Part shown: one piece after another, positions 37,590 through 50,170 of the stretch
Layout: the number at the start of each line of letters is the position of its first letter
Numbering within the stretch: the first letter of the stretch is position 1
NCBI GenBank assembly: GCA_914767715.1
Contig: OU612074.1
Location: forward strand, 7,145,501 to 7,209,500
Reading direction: 5' to 3'
DNA length: 64,000 bases
Source of the DNA: Membranipora membranacea
Taxonomy: Eukaryota; Bryozoa; Gymnolaemata; Cheilostomatida; Membraniporidae
Position numbers and translations under genes: made by a program
The notes under the pieces: model-generated
Databases searched by the model: none
What the model was told of the DNA's origin: nothing
Seen by the model: the letters and a program-made list of their open reading frames with translations, nothing else

Positions 37590-37653
37590 CAGGCAACATA
37601 GCCAAAAGGCTGTAGTGCAATACGACCCAGATCAAGAAATCACGACTAAATAG
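37590..37653 (+). CDS. Gene 2 distal cassette: cytoplasmic tail
   Basis: Acceptor TTATTACAGCAG: either CAG gives the same frame (a NAGNAG site), differing by one residue. Encodes SRQHSQKAVVQYDPDQEI and TTK, then TAG at 37651-37653. One Tyr in V-Q-Y-D-P-D, which is not a canonical ITIM. Open and hydrophilic. Confidence 0.75.
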
Positions 37654-40600
37654 TTGGCCAATCAAGACAATAGTCACATTGTCGTGGCTGTCATTTCATA
37701 TCACAAACCCGGTACTTTGTGGTGCTGAATACATATTACTCTATAAGGGATAAATCCCGTCCTTATCTTGCTCCATAACTTGGTAACACAATATTAAGGC
37801 TGGTGCACAATTAGACTGTTAGTTGTGAACCAGGCATCACCCTCAGTAGCCCACTAAGTGGAACCTTGGAACTTTAATCAGCTATAACTCATATTCTAAT
37901 CATTTTTTATCGTACATTATATTGGTGCCATAAACAAATTACTGATCTCAAACACATGGTTTCTTTTCTTGGAAATTTGTTTTTGTTTTAGTGTGTTGTT
38001 CCAAAGCAGTCCATGATCTGTTTACAAGGTCCTGGTGTGTGGAAGATGTGGATGGCATATTCATTGTGAGCATAATGCTGTTTTAGCAATGCATTTTTTT
38101 TTCCCTCTAGCCACTGGCAATTTACTAAGAAATCTATCCGTTGTACTAGTATGCAATAACTTGTGCAAATATTTGAAGGTAATCGAATCCTCATCTGTAA
38201 TACTGTATTTTTTCCTTCAACATGACCAACCTGTGATAAATTATATTTTTCTGAGTCAGGTAAAAAGGTCACATATCATGAATTGGGAAACCTTTTTTTT
38301 CCTGTATCATCCTAAGCTTTTTCCATATCACAGATATTTTTCTGCAATATTTTCAAAAGAAAATTTCAGGCGCCTGCCATGCTTTGTTATTGCTTTTTTT
38401 GTAATCTCAATCTTGTGTTCCTTCTAGTCATCAAATGGTATTCTCACACACCCAATTTCACATTTACAATTGAAAACAATCACTCGATAGCAATTCCACC
38501 GTAAATAATTTTTTTTGAGCAAATTTAATACATCAATGAGTTGTTTGTTACTGTCAATGCCATAGACAAAGCACAAAAATTAAAGTGAAGTTTGCCAGTT
38601 AGAATGTAGCTGATATGTCATGTTTACTATGCAGTACAGTTCTGCGATATGACTTTGCAAATATTAATAAATAGACATCTTATATATATGCTGGGTTTAG
38701 CTCGGTTTGATGAGAATAAATAGATAAATGTATTTTACTACAAGAACCTTGTCTTTCAGGCTTATATTCTGTAGTTGTAGATGTGCATAAAGGTACCATG
38801 CCCTGACTTTGTCTTCAATTGGAGTTTTACTTGCAGTTCTAAATTATGGTTGCATGTTTTCTTTGTGATCAATTATCAAGTTGACTAAGTTGTATAGATG
38901 TATTTGTTTTCCTTGACTGGTAGCCATAGGTATAATACCGAGGTTGAGCCAACGGGTTGTTTGTCTAAGGGCTGCCTATGGTAGTAACACAATATTGGAT
39001 AAAGGATTGATTCTTGTAGGTCATCCTTTTCAGCTTTCCTCTCACCAATATATGTTCTGTCTCACATTACAAAACAACCACTCTGGTCTTACGGCGCAAT
39101 GAAGAGGTCGCAACGAGTCATCATTGTGGGAATTTTTTTTTTCGCACATTGAGTAATTTCTAACTGGAATTCATTTGTTTGCAAGTTTCATTTTTTTTGT
39201 GTTGCAGTAACTTGACCTTGAATTTGATTTACTTGCAAGGAATTCATACTGCATTTTGATTATCTTGCAAAGGGGAGCAGATTCTCACTCCCACCTGTAA
39301 TCAAATGCAGCACAGATATCATTTTTAATAATAATACTATATTTAAACGTCTAGAGAGAATGTTTATCGGTTTGCTATTCATTTTTGTTTCTTGTATGTC
39401 ATCAGGTTCAGCTGTCCTCTAGTTTAGAGTGCGACCTGCATCAAGTTAAAAAGCAACCACCACCAGTGTTGATGCAATGTACCGTGTAATACTTTTGTGT
39501 GGAAGATTTTTTGCACATTGTGCAATTTAATGATTTTTTTTGCAAACCTAAAACGAATCCGTCACAACAACGCAGCAAATCCTAGGTGTTTTTTGGACCA
39601 GTTTTTTCTCTTGTAAAAAGGTACCTAGCTCACTTTATTATACCTTTCTTTTTATTGAATACCACAAATAGTAGTGTATGTATTGAGAGTTATCCGCTCA
39701 TATGAAAGGAGAGGACAACTAATCATAAATTTACTTGATCGCATTAAAAATCACAGCTGAGGATACTTGATGAATGGACATAAAGTACTAATTGTCACTC
39801 ACTTGATGTATGTCTGGTACACAATTGAGTTATTTGTAGGCTTCCTAGACAATATCCACCTATCTACTGTTATTCATGATGGCAGCGCCTCAAACAGGCT
39901 TCTAGTGTAGATAATTTGGAGATTGACATTAAAGCTTCATCTCATGATAGAAAAAATGAGTTTTACTTCACTGGTATAAATGTTGCACAACAAATCTATG
40001 TGCCCGTCTGGCTGGTTGATTTTTTATATTTGATAGACTCAAACTTTTCTATATGACTATCAGATGGTGCTTTGTTTTGTCTGATATAACAACCTTTGAG
40101 TTACCAATCATGAATGAGAAATGCAAAAAGTGATTTTCTGAAATAACGCTTATAATGATATATGTATTATTGCTGTGCCTTGGTATGCGCATGTCAAGCG
40201 GATTAATAATGATGACATCATAATATAGTTAGTCACAGTTTGTCAATCAAAAACCAAATTCTGAGCAACAAAGATGCCAAAGTGGTAGTTCTGAAGGCTT
40301 TTTTTTATGAATATTCCTGTTTTTCAAATACTAAACCTAAATTAACCATGAGAGAACCAGGTATGATATGATATGCAGTTTTATGAAGCTGTTCAGTTAA
40401 CCATGTAGGGATATACCCAACCTGTATTTTTTATTTATATAACCAGACAGGTTGGTAACTACAGATAGCTGATGGTAGGTGATTGTCTTAGTGGTGTATT
40501 GAAGTTGGTGACTAGGATGATTAGGGTGGTGGGCGGTCCAATTGAAATGGCCTTGTTCACGAATTTAGGTCTCAATGTTTATTGATAATGTGAGATCAAA

Positions 40601-40799
40601 TTTCATTTATTTTGTAAACTGAGACACACAAAGGCAGAAAGAGATACAGAAATGTATACAACATTTAGTAAGTATGGTTGTTTGTTTCCAGCAGATGTTA
40701 CTACCACCTTTACTCTGACATCCAGATATAAGAGCATAATAACCTACCAACCCTGACCAACGCTTATTTAATTATTTCAAGATTAAAATTTCAGGTCAC
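37654..40799. other. 3' flank of the gene 2 region
   Basis: About 39400-40050 matches 12600-13300 downstream of gene 1 (CACCACCAGTGTTG, GCAGCAAATCCTA, GAGAGGACAACTAATCAT), so the flank duplicated along with the gene. The rest is AT-rich with no supported gene. Confidence 0.55.
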
Positions 40800-43140
40800 A
40801 GCTCCTGGATAATAGTGGCCTGCATCATAACAAACCAATGACCAAATCGACTATAAATCACATATATGATTTCTTGTTCAAATGTTTTGCCTAATCCCTG
40901 AATTTCAATTTTCCAATCAGGAGAATGTTACAAAAAACTATAACATTGCAAAAAGTTTTAATTAACATAAGAAAAAACAATTTATTGTGCAAGCCAAGCG
41001 AAGGAGTCATCAGCATTCTCAGAACTCTCGCCTATTTCGACAACAAATCCCAGTGAAATAACACAGGAAAGTCAACTTATCCTTTCTCCCTCAAACCAAC
41101 TCAATGAATCTAACTTAGAGTTGTGGTCTCGTCAATTCCGATAGAAAACCAATCTTTGGCTGATTCACATTTTTGTATTACTATCAGCTGTGTTTCAAAC
41201 ATCATGTTCTTGTTACTCAGTGATAGCCAGATTTTTTGCCGAAAATGCAAAAAATGACAAACCTAAATCCCGGTTCAACGATTATAGTGACACATGTATT
41301 TTTGATGAAATTGGCACATCCTTGCATTCATTATGACCAAAATGGCTTGGCAGGTACTTGTTACTCAATATCTGTATCAATTGATACTTGGCTGTATGAA
41401 TAATCAACAACCAAAACCATGCCCCATAACAGAACCAGCAGCTGCTGATAACACTGTTGTGATTAGCCTGTCTTGCCAAGCTTTGTTGTGGAGGGAACCC
41501 CCACCCCTTCCCTCTTCAGACCCGAAATACAGCTTGTCAAGAATAGGTTGCAATGTAATTTTCTATGGGAATATCTCGTATCCTTGGAATCAAGACAAGG
41601 CTTCTTTACCATGAGTGGAATTTGCAAAGAACACGTCACTCAGAGCGACACAGCCAAATATAAATATAGGTGGCTGGTCATTTTGGTCAATTGTTTGCTC
41701 TTGGTATTGGTAACGGCAAATTCTTCCCCTACACAACTGTTTGCCCAGCCATTTGGTTGAGTTTATGAACGCTTCAAGCTCCAGCTAGATTATCAAATCC
41801 TGTTGTGATTTGTGAAAGCTTGAACCATATTGTATTCATAGTATTTTTTTTTGTGAAACTCATAAAGCTCTTGTCATTTGTGAACCGGAGTGAGGTACAA
41901 GTATCTGTGTACTGAGACCCATTACACACCATATATATACTCTACCCGCCAGAAACACGGCTACTCTTATAAGGAAGAAGCACAGGAGGTTCTTGTAACT
42001 GCATGTGGTGTGGACCTCCAGTGTTTTCAGTCCCTTTCCGCACAGACCTGGCTAGAATGAATGACAAGCCAGTACCTTACCAGGATTGACTGCCGGCACC
42101 AGTCATTGAGACTGGGCCTCAAAGTCTGTACTTTTATCCATTAAACTACTCCTGAGACTTGGGACTCCATAATAAACTAACACTCATCTGATCCATCAGA
42201 GAATCAGTATAAGTATCTCAGACTGGAATATGATCAGAGATATACTATGTGATGTGGCTTTACTACTAGGTATGTGAGGATAAATAACAAGAGACATAAT
42301 GCCGTAACATATCAGTTGTGTGTCCACTGTTCAGGGATATCTGCATTATTCTGTGAATCAGCAGCAAAAATTTATTTTAGCTAAGCGGGTTCGCATGGCT
42401 GCATAGCATAGCTGATTCACAAAAGTTACAAGACAACCACTACCAACGTCACTGCAAGCTTATGGTTTTATGCCGCCTTAATTCCCGCTTTTTTGCATGT
42501 TTTGCAACTTCCTGACAAGTTTTTTTTTGCAAATAATATACTCAGTAAAAATATCTGGAACAGCTTATTTACTTTTCTATCTTGCAATGTTATGAACAAA
42601 GATAATCTCAGCCACAGAATACATTTGCAGAGGCAAGATGTGGCTACCTGCGGTTCTTACTACTATTAGTACTGTAATTCAATGTATATTGTATGTTCGC
42701 TTTTAGGGGTCTGTTCCAAATAATCATCTCCGATCAGCAGGCCAAATATCAGGCTAATCCCAAGATTGTCATAAGTTTAACTTACATGGGATACTATCGC
42801 TTTGGTTTCGATATTAACTATTTTACACACCCTTAACTAATGTCATCAATCTTTATCTCAGATTATGTTGAAAGAAGTGAAATCATAATAGTCTTGGGAA
42901 TATCATTGATAGGGATTCAAAAATAATTCAAGAAAATGAAACATGATAATCATTGTGATTGAGAGCTATGGATTCGAGCCAAGGCTGAGTCATGATACCA
43001 AATCTATATACAACATGATTGACCAGACTTGGCCTCTACCATCACCTCATCACTATTCTTGCTAATCACCAGCTGGGGAGGATGAGCTATAAAAAACCTG
43101 ATGTCATCACAATGCCCTTTGTCTGATATGAATAAATAAG
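40800..43140. repeat. Y-block repeat, copy 3
   Basis: 40800-41035 matches 15360-15600, 41165-41560 matches 551-880, and about 41990-43140 matches 1190-2317 with more divergence, ending at the shared CAATGCCCTTTGTCTG. An extra stretch around 41600-41950 is not in copy 1. Confidence 0.8.
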
Positions 43141-43553
43141 CAAAACATCATGGGTTTTGTTACAAAACAACCGATCGTGGTCACTCTGTCACCAGCTCTT
43201 CATGTTACATAGTCTCTGTGTGTGCAAGGTTCCAGAAATATCCCTATTCATGACAAAACAGAGGGTGGGCTGCCCCTAAATCGGGACGCAGGTTGCCCGA
43301 ATTCCTCGTACTGAGAGTGTGAGACATCCTAGAAAACTAGAATGCACCCTAGAGGTGAGGCCATGGGGGTCCTCCTAGTCGTGAATGCGCAGCAAGCTGC
43401 CATTAACATGCTTCAGCGACTTGGTATATTCTGGCCATCAAATATTAAATCAGTTTTTGCAACATATACTGATGAATATCATAGACAACTGCCAAAATAT
43501 ACCTGAATTAGTTATTTTACATAGTAGTTGTTACTCAGTGTTGGAATGCTATG
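43141..43553. other. Spacer before the SINE at 43565
   Basis: No coding or repeat signal that I can support. Confidence 0.4.
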
Positions 43554-43981
43554 GCATGTTGCCAGGGGCGTATATTCTAAAAAATTTCACTCACTGACAT
43601 TTCAGAGATGAGCATAATAATCGGGCGCAGCCCGATCCACACGCCGTAGGGGTGGCGGGGAGGGTGTGGGAGGGGCGCTTAAGCGCCCTCCCACCACGGA
43701 ATTTTTTGCATATCGGTAGCAAAATAGTGCAAGCAGAGAGGTATTTCAATAGCTCACTGAGCTGTTGGGTACTTTCAGAAAACAACTCAATAGCAGTAGA
43801 AGATTACGGTAAAAATGCTCCAGTTATAAAGCACCCATTTGAAAAAAATCTGATGGGATTCGAACCCACAACAATCTTATTAACAGTGATTACTAGGCGG
43901 ACGCTCTACACACTGAGCTATTCAGCCACTCACGGAAATCTGTGGGCCGTGAGTGCTAATATACGCCACTGCATGTTGCCA
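43554..43981 (-). mobile_element. tRNA-like element with 11-base target duplication
   Basis: Target duplication GCATGTTGCCA at 43554-43564 and 43971-43981. The element 43565-43970 has short inverted ends (GGCGTATATT / AATATACGCC). On the minus strand it carries AATAGCTCAGTGTGTAGAGC (box A) and GTGGGTTCGAATCCCATC (box B). The other half is GC-rich (CGGGCGCAGCCCGATCC). SINE-like core inside MITE-like ends. Confidence 0.85.
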
Positions 43982-44400
43982 TAATGTCAGCAAAATAACC
44001 GGCCCCAATTATAGCCATGTTTTTGCTCATAACAAATGCTTTGCCATCATCGATTATGATTTTACAACCCAGGAGAAATTTTCTGCTTCTGCAGTTCAGC
44101 ATGTGCTAAGTCCACAGTCCAGATTTTAGATTTAAGATTACCATCGTCTAACTTCATCATAATTTGTGCTTGCTCTTAAAAGTTATCACTACAGCATATG
44201 GCAATTTAATCTACAGTAGACACGCCAATGATCATCCAAATAAGCAATATTGCCAATGATAGGTAGAATGGGCAGTTCTCAAAAGCTTTCATTCATGTAA
44301 AATTCTGATCAATTCGATCCTTTTAAGCAGGTTTTATTGTATCTTTGGAGTATCCAGCTTATGAGTCTGGTTGATCCACACTGATTAAATTCCTTCTCTC
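43982..44400. other. Spacer between the SINE and X copy 3
   Basis: From about 44110 on it resembles 17640-17880. No gene seen. Confidence 0.4.
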
Positions 44401-45330
44401 TGATCTACTCAAACTCAGAGGGCGAATCTGATGTTATCCTGTTATGTTTGGAGCTTTGTGTCAAATATACTCTCCATCTACCAATCAGGATGTAGTGCAA
44501 GTGACCACTACCAGCCTGCACAAGAATGGGAAACCTGAAAGTAAGGGATTTATCCAAAAAAACTAGGCTGATTCCAGGCATTCCTGTTGATATCTTGTTT
44601 TTTTGCCCATAAAAAATTTGGATGTTACTGAATGTCATTGTCATCCTCCAACTTTAGTCATCAATCTCAACTGGTTCTGGAATCCCTGAGTGTTGGCGTT
44701 GTGTGATGTACACGAATGTGTTTCACAAGATTCAACAGGTGAAGATTGATGCCAATAGGCCGTGATCAGGAGGTTTGTCCCAAACTCCCTCCTGTTTTGC
44801 AAGTTTGTATAATTCATAGTCAATAATTAGGAGTTGTCTGCTTTAATATCAGTGTAACCACAACGTCTTCTGATTTTACATTGATTTAATAAACGCGTGC
44901 GGATTAAAGCTGTCTCAAGATGGCTAATTTTATGAGTAGGGACTGGGAATGAACCTTGTGAGTTCTGAATGCAGAAATTTTATATATTCTGAGTAGATGT
45001 AAGAATTTTAAAGTTTCCAAAATTATCGAATGGAGACTGAACGTCTTGATTAACTTATAAATATTTGTTATATTGATCAAGTCGGCTAAGTGAGTCATAA
45101 GCCGACCGAAGTTGATCAGGCCATAATACCGAGAACTCTGTCATACCAATGAGTCAATGTTTACTTTTGATTGACTCGTTGTTTGAGAGACAATAGCGAG
45201 TGATCTAATACAGGGAAGCTAAGATTCTAGAACTTCCTCTACAAAGTATAATAAACTCAGATTATCATTTGATCAGTTTTGTCTTGCTCTCTAAGATAAT
45301 TTCCCAATTTTCTGCCGAATAATTATTTAA
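44400..45330. repeat. X-block repeat, copy 3
   Basis: 44430-44870 matches 17905-18330, and 45090-45260 matches 18960-19110 (ACCAATGAGTCAATG, TCTAGAACTTCCTCTACAAA). Confidence 0.85.
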
Positions 45331-46101
45331 TACAGCGTGACCAGTGGAGGGGGAGTTACACAGAGGGTAGACAAGGAGATCAAATTAATATGTACTTATT
45401 CGATCGAATTTGTGTTGAAGAAACTGCTCTTGTGGTTTTTGTCGAATTTGGCAGATTCACACACTTTTCTTACCATCAGCTGTAAATCTGATCAACCCAG
45501 AATCATTTGTCATTTATTCATTCTCATAATTAGCAATAAAATGATTTATTATTAGTCTGAAAATGCAAAAGTTGACATACACAAAAACAAGGCGTATGAT
45601 TATATACATAAACACATGTATTTTTGGTGTCTTGTAGCATCCTGGCATGCATGTATTCATCATAACCAAATTATCCTGGCATAAACATGGTTACCAACAT
45701 CAGTAACCGGGATACATAGCGGTATGTGTAATACTGGATGGAAACTATGACCATATGCTCAGTCTCATACCATGTAAAGGGGCTTCATTTATAGGTTCGT
45801 TGGATGAATAACAAAATGTCACATCATCATCTGTCGAATATCTCATATCTGAATGTACAGATTGTATTTGCATGCTACTGTCAATAATCATCTATGAAAA
45901 CTACATTATCTTTTAGCTAAGCGGGTTTGCTAAACTACATAGCTTATCAATTCACCAAGGTTCCAAAACAACCACTACCAACGTCATTGCAATGATGAGG
46001 TTTACGATGCTATAATCCTTGTTGCCTCTTTTTTGCATATTGTGCAACTTCTTGACAGTTTTTTTTGCAAATTGTAAATTATGCAAGAATGTCCGATGAT
46101 G

Positions 46102-46705
46102 GTTATTTACCGGGTTCTGGAAAACGCGGAAAGGCGGAAAATCAGTTTCATTGCGGAAAAGCGTTTTCCACGTTTTCGAAAACACGGAAAACCGTTTTCC
46201 GCATTTGCGAAAATGCGGAAAATCGTTTTCACCTTGAATATGTTGATGATGCTTAAAAAACTACTGGAAAGACATTGAGACATCACCACTGTATCATATG
46301 AGTGTTTTTGGTAGAAATCAATTGAAAAAAGTTTTTTTGGGAAAATGCGGAAAATATTTTTTTCATCAAAAATTGATCTCAAAGCATAGAGAATGAACTG
46401 TAACCCATTAAGATATCATCCCCATCTTTTTACGGCCTGAATTTCAGGTTTTTTCATTTTTGGAAGACGCGGAAAATCGTTTTCCGCATTTTCCAAAAAA
46501 ATTATTCTTATCTCTTGATTTTTACCAAAAACACTCATATGATACAGTGGTGATGTCTTAATGTCCTTCCAGTAGTTTTTTTAAGCATCATCAACATATT
46601 CAAGGTGAAAAATGATTTTCCGCGTTTTCGAAAATGCGGAAAACGCTTTTCCGCAATGAAACTGATTTTCCGCCTTTCCGCGTTTTCCAGAACCCGCTTA
46701 TTTAC
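46102..46705. mobile_element. Foldback element with 9-base target duplication
   Basis: Element 46111-46696 (586 bases) begins CGGGTTCTGGAAAACGCGGA and ends with the reverse complement CCAGAACCCG. Arms are about 180-205 bases and rich in GCGGAAA / TTTTCCGC. The flanks GTTATTTAC (46102-46110) and CTTATTTAC (46697-46705) form an 8-9 base duplication. The empty site GCTTATTTACTTTTCTG survives in Y copies 1 and 2 (near 1816 and 16436). A duplication of this size fits Mutator- or hAT-like mobilisation; there is no transposase here. Confidence 0.92.
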
Positions 46706-47585
46706 TTTTCTGTTGTGCAGTGATATGAACAAAGACAATCCTAACCATAGATTACTTATGCAAAGACATGATGTAGCTACCACTGGTCCGACTGCCAATG
46801 GAACTATGATTCAACGCATGTTCTATGTTTGCCAAGAGGAATGTCTGCCAAATATTCAACTCCTCACAGCAGCTTTGTTGCTAGCTAGTCTGAAAACATA
46901 TTGATGGGATACTTTCATTGTCATCTTTCGCCCTTGGATTTTTAATTGACTGAAAAGTCCGACTTTTGCCTTACAAAATTATGAATGACAGTTTGAATTT
47001 TTGGTGATGAGCTGGACAACGCCCATAGATTTCAATTATTAATCATCCGCTTACCCAAGACTCCTATTTCCCTTTGAAAAAATTTGAGTATTATAAAAAC
47101 GACATAATAAACTTGTTTCAAACTACTCCCAGGATTATCACCATGTCTGGTTTTATTATGTCGCAATAAATGTCCGAAGGAGTGTATTTGATAATCTTAG
47201 TCAAATTTAGGACATGAGTTCTCTTGCCTTGAAATCAATATAGATTTTCTAGTGAGCTAAAGGCCATCGATTTATCCAAGATTATGAAAAACAAAATGGA
47301 CTTATCTTTGAATATGAAGGGATACAAGAATATTCCAGTTTTGATACAAGAAATCAAAAACAAATCAATCATTGTGATGGAGAGCTGTGGATGTGAGCGA
47401 AGCTAAGTAAGGATACCAGATCTATAAATAACCTATGATTGAATATATTTTTATTCAAGTGCGCCTTCATGGTGAAAAGGAACCATATCCTCATCCCTTC
47501 TTAATCATCACCTTTATTTATCCCGACTTACTCATAGACCGCTGGGAACAATGAGCTAGATATGGTAAACATGGTAAAACATGCT

Positions 47586-48239
47586 AAACATGGTAAAATT
47601 GTGATTAATGTGTTTATTGGAATCGCTGTTGTAAAGCTGTTTTCATCAGACTTGGTCGCCTCTATTATTGGCTAAAAATAACTTTTAGTGCCATTTCATT
47701 CGCCTGAATGCGAGCCTTGTTAGAGGGCAACCAAGGTTTCAAACAACTTCTCATTGATGGCCATTGATTAATAGCAGATTGCACCTTCTGCATGGGGAAA
47801 AAGACAAAATAAGGAAAAAATATAATTCGGATGATTATTCAGCCAGAATTCTTGTGAAACATTTCTTCCATCAGGTACTCAAACTCAGCTAAAAGAGAAT
47901 ACCACATAGCAGTTTCCTGTTCCTGTTATTATTTAGCCTGTGCTCTATAATTATTACAGCAAACTCTTGGAACCTCCCCTAAACTGAAGTGTTACCCAGC
48001 TTAGAGTCAGCAACTACTTTGAGTTTTGCATCGCGTAATGCACAAAGCTGATGCTGCCCAGCACATTATTTGCTACCCATTAATGCATTGCTGCGAAACC
48101 TTGGTTGCCCTTTAATAATGTGGTCGCCTCGACAACAGACGTCTATTGACAGGCGAATAATAGAGGCGGCCAAGTCTGATGAAAACAGCTTTACAACAGC
48201 GATTCCAATAAACACATTAATCACAATCTTACCATGTTT
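47586..48239. mobile_element. Foldback element
   Basis: Left arm from AAACATGGTAAAATTGTGAT (47586) through GGAATCGCTGTTGTAAAGCT to about 47680. The right arm ends at 48239 with the reverse complement. An inner pair (GGGCAACCAAGGTTTC near 47717 and GAAACCTTGGTTGCCC near 48097) extends the arms. Open frames across the right arm are by-products of it. Confidence 0.85.
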
Positions 48240-49189
48240 GTTTTTGAGTAATGGCTGGTGACCTTGACTTCTTTGCTGCTGTCCTGTTAGCATAACCTTG
48301 CCGCCTAAAATTAAATCTGTTAGCCACTTGTTAGGCGTGCTATTATCAAGGAGTCCAAAATTAACTCAAGCAGGTTTTATCACGACCAGGTTTTATTGAG
48401 TGCCTCTTCTTCAATAAATGCCTATAAATCATTTATTGATTTATTATCTTGGACTTGTATTAACCAGCGAATAAGCTTGTAATTTGAAGTCATCACAATG
48501 CACTTTGTCTGATGAGAATATAAGAAAAAATAGTGACTTGTGTTACCAATCAAGGTCATTTTTCCATTGGGTTTATTGATATCACCTTTGTGTGGCCTAG
48601 GTTTCAATTATTATCTGATAACTGGCTGCAGTGGAGGATGAGTTCTTTTGTTAAATAAAGGCCAAGAAGAGGGATTGGGATTGTGAACTTTTCTAATTAC
48701 AGCTGACTGTACCACTGAACAGGAAATGCACAGCATTGCGCAAAATACGATTACGTAAGCGGTGTACTTTGTTTGCTGGCATATTGTCATCTGCCATCAA
48801 AGTTGATGGAATGATTTCATTTGCAGATAATCAAAAGTTACCCAACCAAACATTTCTCGCTTACTTTTTATTCTCTAACTAACCATGGTTAGAATGTTTA
48901 ATACATGTATGTGTGCAAAGTGAAAGAGCATGACACCGGTTCTAGCTTAAAGGAAAAGGTTAACCTATCCTTACCAAACCACAATTTCGACCAACAATTT
49001 ATAAATAGGTTGTGGAATAAAAAAAGGCGAGGGTAGTTAGGACGTCCCGTTTCAGGGTTAGGAGATTCCTTGTATCATGTCATTGTAGCTGGTTGCGTTG
49101 TTTGTTGTATCATTTGCAGCAGAAGTGATACCATTCTGAGAGTTTTGTAGTATTTTGCTAAGCATCCTTCACTCGCAGGTCATTATTAC

Positions 49190-50170
49190 TGATGAAAAGT
49201 TGGAGTTGTCTGCTTAAATGTCCATAGGGAAGCGACTTCTTCATAATACAAACATTCAAATGACGAGATGAGAGAATGTACGGCTATAGCTGAACATCCG
49301 GACACTATAACCCCTACTCTGAGATAACAGCTGTGAGAAGAACTGTGATCCTTCTCTGTATCCACCAAGGATCTCACACATAAGATATTTAATTTCCAAA
49401 ACACGAGTCAATATTGATGTTTGAAGTAAGTTAAAATACAACTTTGTCTGTAATCGAAGAACTTCCCCATGTCAGTTTGTCCATGTGTACTTATTTGATT
49501 AGATAGTAAGAGGGAAGTGGTGACTCATACTCCCAAAATTTGTCAAATTGGGGTTTTAATTGATCATTCCTTTCATCTGAAATTTTATCCAATCATAGCC
49601 AAAGTTTAATAGTTTGACATTTTTATCTAAGCTGATTTAACAGTGACAGCTTTATTGCCATCTGTGTATGCATTTTTACCAGCAAAGAATGTCCTGATTT
49701 CTCATATATCATTTTGTTTTGGATGACAGCCTGTTCATAAAACAAGGGAGGTTATTCAGCCTGCAAATAGATATTTTAATTTTAACCATCACAATACTTT
49801 TTTATCACCTAAAAAATATGAAGTGATAAATCGGAAAGGAAATTGGAAAAGGAGTTCTTGGGATGAAGTTAAATTTCTCAAAGAGCTTTAGAGGCAATTT
49901 ACTACACGGGGAGAGGCAGGGCATTTTTCGCATAGAGCTTATCACAGAATAGCTCCCATATATTTGATGTTTGTTACTCATCACAAATAATCAATCACCC
50001 GTGGCGAATGCTGCCGGCAATGATAGTGACACAGAGATATTATTTGGGATGAGCCTGCTAACACTATGCTTATACATAAATAGCCTGCCAACTAATGTCA
50101 ACAGATATCATTTGTACAGTGGCTTCTAATTTAAAACATCTGTCCTAAAAATAACCTGAGAATGTTTATA
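49190..50170. repeat. X-block repeat, copy 4
   Basis: Starts GGAGTTGTCTGCTTAAATGT near 49202, as in other X copies, and ends near CATCTGTCCTAAAAATAACC, matching 19535-19555. More diverged than copies 2 and 3. A run of 16 C follows at 50205-50220. Confidence 0.6.

Larger units (their letters stand above)
45420..48530. repeat. Y-block repeat, copy 4, with two foldback insertions
   Basis: 45450-45730 matches 551-800 and 41165-41410. 45900-46110 and 46697-46900 match the middle of the Y block, and CATCACAATGCACTTTGTCTG near 48493 is its end. The two interruptions are the foldback elements at 46111-46696 and 47586-48239. Confidence 0.8.

Noticed and set aside
38035-38427. 130-codon hydrophobic frame
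   Set aside because: T-rich sequence gives Phe/Leu runs; no splice context, signal peptide logic or paralogue.
43652-43984. 110-codon frame containing MGFEPTTILL
   Set aside because: Antisense reading of the tRNA-like core of the 43565-43970 element.
46081-46904. Several frames reading ENAERRKISFIAEKRF
   Set aside because: They come from both arms of the foldback element on both strands and have no start context or splice logic.
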